The position numbers were made by a program, and so were the translations under genes. Source: an uncultured Lachnospiraceae bacterium (GTDB taxonomy: Bacteria > Bacillota > Clostridia > Lachnospirales > Lachnospiraceae). From it: a stretch of 23,745 nucleotides of DNA. Positions 1 to 7,489 of the stretch are shown in pieces; position 1 is the first letter of the stretch, and each line of letters starts with the position of its first letter. Under the pieces are notes generated by a model. The model was not told the origin of the DNA and searched no databases. It saw only the letters and a program-made list of their open reading frames with translations. The stretch spans positions 1 to 23,745 of the forward strand of contig CAJTNT010000051.1 of NCBI GenBank assembly GCA_910577785.1, in the 5' to 3' direction.

Positions 1-81
1 GAGGGCTTGACCTGGTTGCAGGCCTTCGGGGGTGTCTTGTAGCGGCTGTATGGGTTTTCCAGGGTATACAGGCTTATGGCT

Positions 82-109
82 TTGCAAATAGCTATAATTT
101 TGTTATACT
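82..109 (+). promoter_or_regulatory. sigma-A promoter of the tRNA cluster
   Basis: A -35 TTGCAA (82-87) and a -10 TATACT (104-109) are separated by 16 bp and lie 9 bp before the first tRNA. This is the expected position for the promoter of the three-tRNA transcript. Called from the motif only. Confidence 0.7.
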
Positions 110-118
110 TTAGTAAGT

Positions 119-192
119 GGCCTAGTGGCTCAGTTGGTTAGAGCGCCGCCCTGTCACGGCGGAGGTCGAGGGTTCGAGTCCCTTCTGGGTCG
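119..192 (+). tRNA. tRNA-Asp (anticodon GTC)
   Basis: The 74-nt cloverleaf has a 7-bp acceptor stem (119-125 with 185-191), anticodon GTC at 153-155, a T-loop containing GGTTCGAGTCC, and discriminator G192. No CCA is encoded, as is common in Firmicutes. It is the first gene of a three-tRNA run with gaps of only 5-6 nt, so the three are probably cut from one precursor. Confidence 0.97.
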
Positions 193-198
193 TTATAT

Positions 199-271
199 GG
201 GATCTTAGCTCAGCTGGGAGAGCATCTGCCTTACAAGCAGAGGGTCATAGGTTCGAGCCCTATAGGTCCCA
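199..271 (+). tRNA. tRNA-Val (anticodon TAC)
   Basis: The 73-nt cloverleaf has an acceptor stem pairing GGGATCT with the 3' AGGTCCC, anticodon TAC at 232-234 in a CTTACAA loop, the T-loop GGTTCGAGCCC, and discriminator A271. CCA is not encoded. It is the middle gene of the tRNA run. Confidence 0.97.
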
Positions 272-276
272 TGTGT

Positions 277-360
277 GCCGCAGTGGCGGAACTGGCAGAC
301 GCGCAGGACTTAAAATCCTGTGGTGGCGACATCGTACCGGTTCGATTCCGGTCTGCGGCA
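277..360 (+). tRNA. tRNA-Leu (anticodon TAA)
   Basis: The 84-nt class II tRNA has the long variable arm expected for Leu. The acceptor GCCGCAG pairs with CTGCGGC, the anticodon TAA is at 311-313, and the discriminator is A360. CCA is not encoded. Its last 21 nt (340-360) recur at 662-682 with one mismatch, so the gene looks like a past integration target. It is still intact and has its own terminator directly downstream. Confidence 0.97.
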
Positions 361-661
361 TTAGGATTCAGTGCTTCAAATCCTTATAATTAAGGATTTG
401 AAGCTTTTTTTTGGAAAAATGTATAGGAAGGCGGAATTTAAATGGGCGAATGACATGAAAATTGAAATGGTAAATAAACTTTTAAAAGCGAATGCACCAT
501 CATTACTGTTAGTATATATGAGACCCATCGTTGCAAATTTAACATGAAGCGGAGTTTGAAGAAATAGAAGAATGATATTTTTAGGTATGTACCCTGTATG
601 TACATATGTCAGGGGATTTCGGAAATCCCATTTCTATCAGTATTTCAGAATATCCGTTATA
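361..661. other. gene-poor segment between tRNA-Leu and its partial repeat
   Basis: About 300 bp lie between the tRNA-Leu 3' end and a second copy of that end. The segment holds the tRNA terminator, a 42-codon open frame (419-547, no ribosome site, no recognised family), a hairpin built on ccctg/caggg (592-614) and a near-perfect palindrome, gggatttc-g-gaaatccc (613-629). It is more AT-rich than the flanking genes. I see no intact gene. The simplest reading is debris of an element that once integrated at the tRNA. Confidence 0.5.
373..412 (+). terminator. intrinsic terminator of the tRNA cluster
   Basis: A perfect 14-bp stem (373-386 with 391-404) with a 4-nt loop is followed by eight T residues (405-412). 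It sits 12 nt after tRNA-Leu and should end the tRNA transcript. Confidence 0.93.
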
Positions 662-682
662 GTTCGATTCCGATCTGCGGCA
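662..682 (+). repeat. partial copy of the tRNA-Leu 3' end (att-like)
   Basis: This 21-bp sequence matches 340-360 at 20 of 21 positions (G to A at the twelfth base). It covers the T-arm 3' half, the acceptor 3' strand and the discriminator base. No other tRNA sequence precedes it, so it is not a complete tRNA. Tyrosine recombinase elements characteristically leave such a repeat of the tRNA 3' end at their far boundary. No integrase remains in the interval. Confidence 0.65.
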
Positions 683-694
683 CTAGAGAAAAGG

Positions 695-735
695 ATACCC
701 CAAATCTTTAGGAAGAAAAGATTTGGGGTATTTTT
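695..735. terminator. bidirectional intrinsic terminator
   Basis: A stem of about 15 bp (695-709 with 717-731, core ACCCCAAATCTTT) has a 7-nt loop and a T-run at 731-735 on the plus strand. On the minus strand the hairpin is followed by ccttttc. It lies 30 bp past the stop of the minus-strand hydrolase and should terminate it. On the plus strand it may be the original terminator of the tRNA operon, now separated from it by the inserted segment. Confidence 0.85.
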
Positions 736-764
736 GAAATAAATCCTTCTGTGGTTGTGTGTAT

Positions 765-1904
765 CTAACGGACAATAGAAAAGGTATCCGCCAGCAGCAG
801 CCAGTTTGCCCGGAAGAGGCGCATAATCTGCCAGTAGCCCATGCCCCGGAGGCCATATTCTTTTACCAGCCCGAACTTGGCGGACAGGCTCCGCACGTCT
901 TCGAACCATACTTCGTGGAACATCCCCTCTGAGGTGTAATTAAAATAGGGCGATTGGGCGGTTTCGTCAAATTGGATGGGGACGCCTTGGGCAATGGCAA
1001 TCTGGACGGCCTGTACATTGCCGATGGTTGTGGCCTTGGAGGCGCCCTGTACGAAGGGCAGTGTCCAGTCATATCCATAGTTGGGGATGCCCAGATGGAT
1101 TTTGGCGGCAGGGATTTTCGTCAGGGCATATTCCACGACCTGCCGGACTTTGTTGAGCGGAGCTACGGCCATGGGCGGGCCGTACGTATAGCCCCATTCA
1201 TAAGTCATAAGCAGCGCATAGTCCGCGGCCTCCCCTAAGAGGGCATAGTCCTTCCCTTCATACAATAAGCCGGTCTGCGTATCAGAAATTTTGGGTGCGA
1301 GGGCTACGGAGACGGGAAATCCCAGGGCATTGATGGCTGTACGCACTTCACGGACAAAATCTGCAAACGGAATCCTGTCTTCTGCCAGGATATATTCAAA
1401 ATCAATATCTACCCCTTCAAACCCACGGACTGTAATCTGGCTGGAAAGGTTTGCGATCAGTTGCTCCCGGGCAGAAGCGTTGTGTATCAGCTGGCTGATG
1501 AGGTTATTGTTGAAGCGCCCGCTGGCGTCAAAGGGCGTTAAGGTTAAAATGGGGGCTGTGCCAAAAGCTTTTGCGAGGGCAATCATAGGGGAGTCATCTA
1601 AGGCCGGGGGGATCAGTTCGCCTTCTGGTGTAAATCCATAGGAGAAAATAAAAAGATCTGAGAGGTAAGGGAGTGTTTCTTCCAGTATCTCCCGTTCAAT
1701 GAAGGGGTAGGCATAGCCCCCGACATGGGCGGGAATGGGCGGATTTTCGGCCTGCGTATCTGCTGCGATGAGCAGAGCCTGCCCGATGGCCAGAGGATAG
1801 GGATACGCGAGCTGGTTGTCATAGATTATGGACTGGGGGGAAATGCCAAAGAGGGCAGCGATGCTGTCCACAGTGTCATTCGGGCGGACGGTATAGATTG
1901 TCAT
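765..1904 (-). CDS. LysM and GH18 spore-type peptidoglycan hydrolase (SleL/YaaH-like)
   Basis: The 379-residue protein begins with one LysM peptidoglycan-binding module (about 3-47, starting TIYTVRPNDTVDSIA). A glycoside hydrolase 18 barrel follows (about 60-370). The catalytic signature DxDxE is present as D166, D168 and E170, with E170 the expected acid. Family members such as Bacillus SleL/YaaH are N-acetylglucosaminidases that cut spore cortex fragments during germination or act as coat proteins; this role is inferred from the architecture. SleL usually has two LysM modules, and this one has one. There is no signal peptide, as is usual for spore proteins made in the mother cell. The start codon at 1904 follows a modest AAAAGGC site. 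The gene stands alone on the minus strand and ends at the hairpin 695-735. Confidence 0.86.
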   Translation of the reverse strand: MTIYTVRPNDTVDSIAALFGISPQSIIYDNQLAYPYPLAIGQALLIAADTQAENPPIPAHVGGYAYPFIEREILEETLPYLSDLFIFSYGFTPEGELIPPALDDSPMIALAKAFGTAPILTLTPFDASGRFNNNLISQLIHNASAREQLIANLSSQITVRGFEGVDIDFEYILAEDRIPFADFVREVRTAINALGFPVSVALAPKISDTQTGLLYEGKDYALLGEAADYALLMTYEWGYTYGPPMAVAPLNKVRQVVEYALTKIPAAKIHLGIPNYGYDWTLPFVQGASKATTIGNVQAVQIAIAQGVPIQFDETAQSPYFNYTSEGMFHEVWFEDVRSLSAKFGLVKEYGLRGMGYWQIMRLFRANWLLLADTFSIVR

Positions 1905-2001
1905 GGAAAATTGCCTTTTTTATTAAGGTATGCCAGGGATAGGAATAATGTGAAAATTAATAAATATTTAATCACATTTATTCCTAAATTTTGCCGCAGT
2001 G

Positions 2002-2010
2002 TGATATACT
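2002..2010 (+). promoter_or_regulatory. extended -10 promoter, probably for uppP
   Basis: TGATATACT matches an extended -10 (TGnTATAAT). Only a weak -35 is present upstream (TTCCTA near 1981, spacer 18). It would give a leader of about 160 nt before uppP containing the 22-bp direct repeats at 2073-2138. No better promoter is visible in the 1905-2175 spacer. Confidence 0.45.
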
Positions 2011-2072
2011 GTAACAAATAACTGCAAAAGTATGTACAGCACAAGCAGCAGAACCCGGCCGTTGTGAGGGCG

Positions 2073-2138
2073 GGGCATACGCCATACAAGCAGCAGGACG
2101 GATGCTTATGGGGATAGGGCATACGCCGTACATACAGC
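2073..2138 (+). repeat. 22-bp direct repeat pair in the uppP leader
   Basis: Two units, 2073-2094 and 2117-2138, begin with the identical 11-mer gggcatacgcc and agree at 19 of 22 positions; they are spaced 44 bp start to start. They lie between the putative promoter and the uppP start, so they could be operator half-sites or a dispersed repeat. Function unknown. Confidence 0.6.
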
Positions 2139-2175
2139 GGGGCAGGATATTACATAAATAGAGAGGATGCGTATT

Positions 2176-2991
2176 ATGTCGGAAATTATGAAAGCCGTGA
2201 TATACGGAATTGTGGAGGGGATTACAGAATGGCTTCCCGTCAGCAGCACAGGGCATATGATCCTGCTGGAGGAAGTCATGCCGATGAAGGTGTCCCCAGA
2301 GTTCTGGAGCATGTTCCTGGTCGTGGTACAGCTGGGCGCCATCCTGGCGGTAGTGCTGATGTTCTGGGAACGGATTTTTCCCTTTCATTTTCGGGAAAAG
2401 GAAAAGATAGACTGGAATATTATGGGGCTTTGGGGCAAGATCGTGGTCGCCTGTGTCCCGGCAGGGATTGTGGGCGTGCTGTTTGATGACTGGCTGGAAG
2501 AGCATCTTTATAATTTCTGGGTCGTAGCTGTGATGCTGATTTCCGTGGGCATCCTTTTTCTGGTGGTAGAAAGCTGCAATAAGGGCGAGCGCCCCATGAT
2601 CCACAACACAGATGAGATAACCTATCAGGTTGCATTGGTGATCGGCCTCTTCCAGCTGGCAGCGGCGGTATTTCCGGGTACATCCCGTTCCGGCGCCACA
2701 ATTATCGGTGCATTGATGATTGGGGTATCCCGTACGGCAGCTGCGGAGTTTACCTTCTACCTGGCAATCCCGGTCATGTTTGGGGCGAGCTTTTTGAAGC
2801 TTCTGAAATTTGGCCTGTCCTTTACCGGGGCGGAACTGGGTATCCTGATGACAGGCCTTGGCGTTTCTTTTGTCGTGTCGGTGGCAGTCATCCGCTTCCT
2901 GATGGGCTATATCCGCAAGCATGACTTTAAAGTATTTGGCTGGTACCGCATTATTTTAGGGGCTGCAGTACTGGTGTATTTTAGTATTTGA
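2176..2991 (+). CDS. uppP: undecaprenyl-diphosphate phosphatase UppP (BacA)
   Basis: This membrane enzyme dephosphorylates undecaprenyl diphosphate, recycling the lipid carrier used for peptidoglycan and wall polymers; over-expression confers bacitracin resistance in this family. Family motifs are clear: the N-terminal GIVEGITEWLPVSSTGH (E14, E18, H27) and PGTSRSG (167-173, with R171 as the conserved arginine). The protein is strongly hydrophobic with multiple helices and, at 271 residues, has typical length. I chose ATG 2176 because AGAGAGG (2160-2166) lies 9 nt before it. The in-frame ATG at 2167 directly abuts that site. The gene is followed 36 nt later by pth with no terminator between, so the two are probably co-transcribed. 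Confidence 0.96.
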   Translation: MSEIMKAVIYGIVEGITEWLPVSSTGHMILLEEVMPMKVSPEFWSMFLVVVQLGAILAVVLMFWERIFPFHFREKEKIDWNIMGLWGKIVVACVPAGIVGVLFDDWLEEHLYNFWVVAVMLISVGILFLVVESCNKGERPMIHNTDEITYQVALVIGLFQLAAAVFPGTSRSGATIIGALMIGVSRTAAAEFTFYLAIPVMFGASFLKLLKFGLSFTGAELGILMTGLGVSFVVSVAVIRFLMGYIRKHDFKVFGWYRIILGAAVLVYFSI

Positions 2992-3027
2992 TCCCTTTAA
3001 GAAATCATAGAAAAGAGGAAACCAACG

Positions 3028-3588
3028 ATGTACGTCATTGCCGGATTGGGAAATCCTACGGGGCAGTATGAGAAGACCCGCCATAATGTGGGGTTTGAGG
3101 TGATTGATCTGCTGTCGGCAAAATACCATATTAAATTAAAGGAAAGAAAACACCGCGCATTGTGCGGCACGGGGATCATCGAGGGGCAGAGGGTGCTTTT
3201 GGCAAAGCCCCAGACCTTTATGAACCTGAGTGGGGAGAGCATTGGCGCAATCCTTCATTTCTATAAGCTGGATCCAGCAACGGAATTGATTGTGATTTAT
3301 GATGACGTCAGCCTTGCGCCGGGGAAGCTTAGAATCCGCAAGAAAGGCAGCGCCGGGGGACACAATGGCATTAAGAGCATTATCAGCCATGTTGGCACCC
3401 AGGAATTTCAGCGGATTCGGGTAGGCGTTGGTGAGAAGCCTCCCGGCTGGGATCTGGCGGATTATGTGCTGGGCCGTTTTCCTAAGGCGGAGCGGAAGCT
3501 GATGCAGGAGTCCTTTGAGAGAGCCTGTGAAGCGGCTTCCCTTATGGTGCGGGGTGAGACAGACCAAGCGATGAACCAGTTTAACTAA
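3028..3588 (+). CDS. pth: peptidyl-tRNA hydrolase
   Basis: Pth releases tRNA from prematurely dropped peptidyl-tRNA in the cytoplasm. The 186-residue length is normal. The substrate and catalytic residues seen in bacterial Pth are present: N9 in the GLGNP motif, catalytic H19 in TRHNVGFE, N66 in PQTFMNLSG, D92/D93 in YDD, and N113 in GGHNG. A good site (AGAGGA) precedes ATG 3028. It is followed by mfd, the usual order in Firmicutes. A 144-bp spacer that may contain a separate mfd promoter lies between them. Confidence 0.97.
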   Translation: MYVIAGLGNPTGQYEKTRHNVGFEVIDLLSAKYHIKLKERKHRALCGTGIIEGQRVLLAKPQTFMNLSGESIGAILHFYKLDPATELIVIYDDVSLAPGKLRIRKKGSAGGHNGIKSIISHVGTQEFQRIRVGVGEKPPGWDLADYVLGRFPKAERKLMQESFERACEAASLMVRGETDQAMNQFN

Positions 3589-3652
3589 ATCCTGCGCAAG
3601 TTGTAACATTTATTCTCCTAGGCAAGGAAGAAAATAGCCATGTTTAGATGGA

Positions 3653-3685
3653 TATTTGACGAATGCCGCGAAGGTCAAATAATAT
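3653..3685 (+). promoter_or_regulatory. possible mfd promoter overlapped by an inverted repeat
   Basis: TTGACG (3656-3661) and TAATAT (3680-3685) have an 18-bp spacer and could form a weak promoter upstream of mfd. The arms tatttgac (3653-3660) and gtcaaata (3674-3681) are perfect 8-bp inverted repeats that overlap both elements, so a bound dimer or a hairpin could occlude the promoter. Motif reading only. Confidence 0.4.
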
Positions 3686-3732
3686 GATTCATGAGTGAGG
3701 GGCGATTTTTGCATAGCAAAAGGGAGGCATTT

Positions 3733-6700
3733 ATGAAGAGCTTTACGGAGCCCCTGCTGGGCTTAAAAGAATATGTGGAACTGAAAACCCAATTGAAGAA
3801 AGGCAAGAAAGAGGTACTGCAGGTTTCTGGGTGTATTGACGCCCAGAAGCCTCATTTCATGTACAGTCTTCTGCAGGAGGGGGAGAGCGCCATTTTGGTG
3901 ACCTCCCAAGAGCAGAATGCGAAGGAATTTTATGAGAGCTATCGTTTTTTTGACAGGCGAACTGTGTATTATCCGGCGCGGGACGTCTTGTTCTATCAGT
4001 CAGATATCCGCGGGAACCTGCTGACGGCTCAGCGTCTGACGGCAATCAAAGCCATTCTCGAACAGCCCAGCGTTACGGTGATCACTACCTTTGACGCGTT
4101 GATGGACCGTCTGGCGCCAAGGGAGGAGGTAGAGAAGGCAATCCTTACCTGCTGCCTGGGGGATGTCCTGGATATGGAGGCTATGAAGGCCCGTCTGGTA
4201 CAGATGGGGTATGAGCGCAATTACCAGGCAGAGAGCGCCGGGCAGTTTGCAGTGCGCGGCGGCATCCTGGATATTTTCCCCTTAACAGAGGAGAATCCTT
4301 ATCGGATTGAGCTGTGGGGGGACGAGATTGACTCTATGCGCAGCTTTGACCCGGAGAGCCAGCGTTCGATTGAGAATCTGGAGCGGGTGCGCATTTATCC
4401 GGCCTGTGAGGTATCTCTGTTCCCAGAGAGGATCGAAGAGGGCCTGCAGAGGCTGCAGGAGGATGGGGAGACGCTGTATCAGGCTTTCCGCAAAGAAATG
4501 AAGACCGAGGAGGCGTATCGGATTAAGACGATGGTGGATTCCCTGTCTGAGGAAATCCGGGAGCTGGGGTACAGCGGGAGCCTGGACAGCCTGCTGACAT
4601 ATTTTCTGGATGGGACAGCCTCCCTCTTTGATTATTTTTCCGATGGCATGGCGTTATTTTTGGATGAGCCTGCCCGGCTGGCAGAAAAGGGCAGAGCCGT
4701 GGAACAGGAGTTCCTGGAGAGTATGGCGCATCGCCTGGAGAAGGGCTATCTCCTGCCAGGCCAGATGGAAGCCCTGTATCATTGGGAAGAGGTCTTTGCC
4801 AGGGCGGGGCGGCAGAAATGCGTGGCGCTTACTACCCTGGATATGCGCTTAGGGGAATTGGAAGCCAGGCATCGCTATACGATATCGGCCAGGTCGATCA
4901 ATTCTTATAACCGTAGCTTTGAGCTGCTGATTAAGGACTTGCAGCAGTATAAGAAGAAAAAATACCGCGCTATCCTTTTGTCCGGCTCCCGCACCCGCGC
5001 AAAGAACCTTGCCGCCGACCTGCAGCAGGAGGGGCTGAACAGTTTTTACAGCGAGGATTACAGCCATCCGTTACAGCCGGGGGAGGTGATGGTGGCATAT
5101 GGCAAGCTGCGCAAGGGCTTCGAATACCCGGATATCCAGTTCCTGGTGATTGCGGAGAGCGATATTTTTGGCGCGGAGCCGAAGAAAAAGAAACGGCGCA
5201 AAGTCTATGAGGGAGAGAAAATCCAGAGCTTTTCGGATTTGAGCATTGGCGACTATGTCGTTCATGAACGCTATGGCGTGGGTATTTACCGTGGGATTGA
5301 AAAGGTAGAAATCCAGAAGACGGCCAAGGATTATGTGAAAATTGAATATGACAAGGGCAGCACCCTCTATGTGCTGGCGACCCAGCTGGAGGTACTCCAA
5401 AAATATGCCGGGGCAGATGCCAAGCGCCCCAAAATCAACCGCCTGGACGGCCAGGAATGGGCCAAGACCAAAAAGCGGGTCAAAGGCGCCGTGCAGGAAA
5501 TCGCCAAGGATTTGGTGGAACTCTATGCCGTACGGCAGCGGACAGAGGGGTACTGCTATGGGGAGGATACCGTATGGCAGCGCGAATTTGAGGAACTGTT
5601 TCCCTTTGAAGAGACGGAGGATCAGGCGCTTGCCATTGAAGCCACTAAGCGGGATATGGAGAGCAGGAAGATTATGGACCGCCTGATCTGCGGGGATGTA
5701 GGGTATGGCAAGACGGAGATTGCCATCCGGGCAGCATTTAAGGCCGTGCAGGAGAGCAAGCAGGTAGTCTATTTGGTGCCCACCACCATCCTTGCCCAGC
5801 AGCATTACAATACATTTCTGCAGCGTATGAAGGATTTCCCTGTGCGGATTGACTTGATGTGCCGTTTCTGTACGAGTACACAGATCAAGAAAACAGTGGC
5901 CGATCTAAAGCGCGGCCTGGTGGATATTGTGATTGGTACCCACCGCGTTCTTTCCAAAGATGTGGAATTTAAGGATTTGGGGCTTTTGGTGATTGACGAG
6001 GAGCAGCGGTTTGGCGTAACTCACAAGGAGAAAATTAAGCAGCTGAAGAAAAATGTGGATGTGCTGACGCTGACGGCTACCCCAATTCCGAGGACGCTCC
6101 ATATGAGCCTGATCGGCATCCGTGATATGAGCGTGCTGGAGGAGCCGCCGATGGACCGCCTTCCGATCCAGACATATGTGATGGAATATAATGAGGAGAT
6201 TGTCCGCGAGGCCATCCACCGGGAATTGGCCAGGGGCGGACAGGTTTATTATGTCTTTAACCGCGTGAACCAGATTGTGGAAGTAACTTCTCAGGTGGCG
6301 AAGCTGGTACCGGAGGCGTCCGTGGCCTTTGCACATGGGCAGATGAAGGAGCGGGAACTGGAAAACATTATGTATCAGTTTATCAATGGGGAAATCGATG
6401 TGCTGGTGTCAACGACGATTATTGAGACGGGGCTGGACATTTCCAATGTGAACACGATGATTATCCATGACGCAGACAATATGGGCCTCTCCCAGCTCTA
6501 CCAGCTGCGGGGACGCGTGGGGCGTTCCAGCCGTACCTCTTTTGCCTTCCTTATGTACCGAAGGAACAAGATGCTCAAGGAAGTGGCGGAGAAGCGCCTG
6601 TCGGCCATCAAAGAGTTTACAGAGCTGGGCAGCGGCTTTAAGATTGCACTGCGGGATCTGGAAATCCGCGGGGCGGGCAACCTGCTGGGTGCGCAGCAGC

Positions 6701-7275
6701 ATGGGCATATGGCGGCAGTGGGTTATGACTTATACTGCAAAATGCTCAATGAGGCGGTAAAGTCACTGAAAGGGGAGGCGGAGCCGGAGCAGTTTGACAC
6801 TGCGGTTGAGCTGGAGCTGGACGCCTTTATCCCGGTTTCTTACATTCCCAATGAATTCCAGAAGCTGGAAATCTACAAACGGATTGCGGTGGTTGAGAGC
6901 CAGGAAGAGAGTGAGGAAATTTTAGAGGAACTGATAGACCGTTTTGGGGAGCCCCCGAAGTCGGTGCAGAACCTTTTGGATATCGCATGCCTCAAGGCCA
7001 GGGCGCATCGGTGCTATTTTACGGAAGTCAAGGAGATGGGAGAGAGGATCCGCTTCACCTTTTATGGCCAGGCGAGGATTTGCCTATCTCATGTGGCGCC
7101 GTTGGCGGAGCGTTATCAGGGGGCGCTGCAGTTTGTGCGGGATGCGAAGGCGCCTTATCTGGAGTATAGCAAGGGGCAGGGCGGGAAGAAGAAGGGAGCG
7201 GGAACGCTGGAGCTTGTGGGGAGGATTCTTGAGGATGTGTGGGAAATGTTGGTGGAGGCAGTGAAAAATTCGTGA
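3733..7275 (+). CDS. mfd: transcription-repair coupling factor Mfd
   Basis: Mfd removes RNA polymerase stalled at DNA lesions and recruits UvrA. The 1180-residue protein has the full family layout. A UvrB-like N-terminal module spans about 1-350. The RNA polymerase interaction domain lies around 490-560 (D507 in GDYVVHERYGVGIY). The RecG-like translocase follows, with Walker A GDVGYGKT (654-661), DEEQ box (755-758) and TATPIPRTL. Helicase motifs V and VI come next (STTIIETGLDISNVN and QLRGRVGRSSR), then a C-terminal TRCF domain. I chose ATG 3733 because AAGGGAGG ends 5 nt upstream. An in-frame ATG at 3691 has no such site and would add 14 residues that the family does not need. It closes the uppP-pth-mfd group. 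Confidence 0.97.
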   Translation: MKSFTEPLLGLKEYVELKTQLKKGKKEVLQVSGCIDAQKPHFMYSLLQEGESAILVTSQEQNAKEFYESYRFFDRRTVYYPARDVLFYQSDIRGNLLTAQRLTAIKAILEQPSVTVITTFDALMDRLAPREEVEKAILTCCLGDVLDMEAMKARLVQMGYERNYQAESAGQFAVRGGILDIFPLTEENPYRIELWGDEIDSMRSFDPESQRSIENLERVRIYPACEVSLFPERIEEGLQRLQEDGETLYQAFRKEMKTEEAYRIKTMVDSLSEEIRELGYSGSLDSLLTYFLDGTASLFDYFSDGMALFLDEPARLAEKGRAVEQEFLESMAHRLEKGYLLPGQMEALYHWEEVFARAGRQKCVALTTLDMRLGELEARHRYTISARSINSYNRSFELLIKDLQQYKKKKYRAILLSGSRTRAKNLAADLQQEGLNSFYSEDYSHPLQPGEVMVAYGKLRKGFEYPDIQFLVIAESDIFGAEPKKKKRRKVYEGEKIQSFSDLSIGDYVVHERYGVGIYRGIEKVEIQKTAKDYVKIEYDKGSTLYVLATQLEVLQKYAGADAKRPKINRLDGQEWAKTKKRVKGAVQEIAKDLVELYAVRQRTEGYCYGEDTVWQREFEELFPFEETEDQALAIEATKRDMESRKIMDRLICGDVGYGKTEIAIRAAFKAVQESKQVVYLVPTTILAQQHYNTFLQRMKDFPVRIDLMCRFCTSTQIKKTVADLKRGLVDIVIGTHRVLSKDVEFKDLGLLVIDEEQRFGVTHKEKIKQLKKNVDVLTLTATPIPRTLHMSLIGIRDMSVLEEPPMDRLPIQTYVMEYNEEIVREAIHRELARGGQVYYVFNRVNQIVEVTSQVAKLVPEASVAFAHGQMKERELENIMYQFINGEIDVLVSTTIIETGLDISNVNTMIIHDADNMGLSQLYQLRGRVGRSSRTSFAFLMYRRNKMLKEVAEKRLSAIKEFTELGSGFKIALRDLEIRGAGNLLGAQQHGHMAAVGYDLYCKMLNEAVKSLKGEAEPEQFDTAVELELDAFIPVSYIPNEFQKLEIYKRIAVVESQEESEEILEELIDRFGEPPKSVQNLLDIACLKARAHRCYFTEVKEMGERIRFTFYGQARICLSHVAPLAERYQGALQFVRDAKAPYLEYSKGQGGKKKGAGTLELVGRILEDVWEMLVEAVKNS

Positions 7276-7291
7276 AATGTAGCAAAAATAG

Positions 7292-7320
7292 TTGATACTG
7301 CTGGGAAAAAGAATTATAAT
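7292..7320 (+). promoter_or_regulatory. strong sigma-A promoter of the lipoprotein operon
   Basis: TTGATA (7292-7297) and a perfect TATAAT (7315-7320) are 17 bp apart, 15 bp after the mfd stop. Transcription would start near 7327, inside the inverted repeat 7321-7413, giving a leader of about 160 nt. It probably drives the PrsA-like gene and perhaps the genes downstream. Confidence 0.85.
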
Positions 7321-7413
7321 GTAACTGTTCTTGCGGCCTGCGTATTTGCGCACTGTCCGTAAGGGCATGATTCAGGAGTGATAGGAACGGCTTCCTAGGC
7401 CGTGAATAGTAAC
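7321..7413 (+). repeat. imperfect inverted repeat in the prsA-like leader (MITE-like)
   Basis: The left arm (7321-7340, gtaactgttc...cggcctg) pairs with the right arm (7396-7413, taggccgtgaatagtaac) over about 16 positions, with one small bulge and one mismatch. It begins immediately after the promoter -10, so the RNA would fold into a large stem. The right arm (7393-7412) recurs in inverted orientation at 23383-23402 with 19 of 20 bases identical, which shows it belongs to a dispersed repeat family. No transposase is encoded. Confidence 0.65.
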
Positions 7414-7489
7414 ATTGCTCTGAGTATTAATCAATGCGTATGGCATAGAATAGGAACAAGAAAAGGGATACAGAGGAGGATATGATACG

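Noticed and set aside
1..112. Open frames at the left edge that could be the end of a gene (stops at 40-42 and 110-112)
   Set aside because: No recognisable protein sequence, no start inside the window, and the tRNA promoter overlaps the longer frame.
419..547. 42-codon frame starting MYRKAEFKWANDMK between the tRNA and its repeat
   Set aside because: No ribosome site (it begins just after a terminator T-run) and no recognised family; mentioned only as part of the scar region.
1984..2922. Long minus-strand open frame opposite uppP
   Set aside because: Low-complexity His/Cys-rich translation antisense to a clear uppP, with no start context; a shadow of the real gene.
3691..3732. Earlier in-frame start for mfd
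   Set aside because: No Shine-Dalgarno, whereas ATG 3733 has AAGGGAGG at good spacing and gives the family-typical N-terminus.
5071..5805. 244-codon minus-strand frame opposite mfd
   Set aside because: Antisense shadow of conserved mfd motifs including Walker A; no ribosome site.
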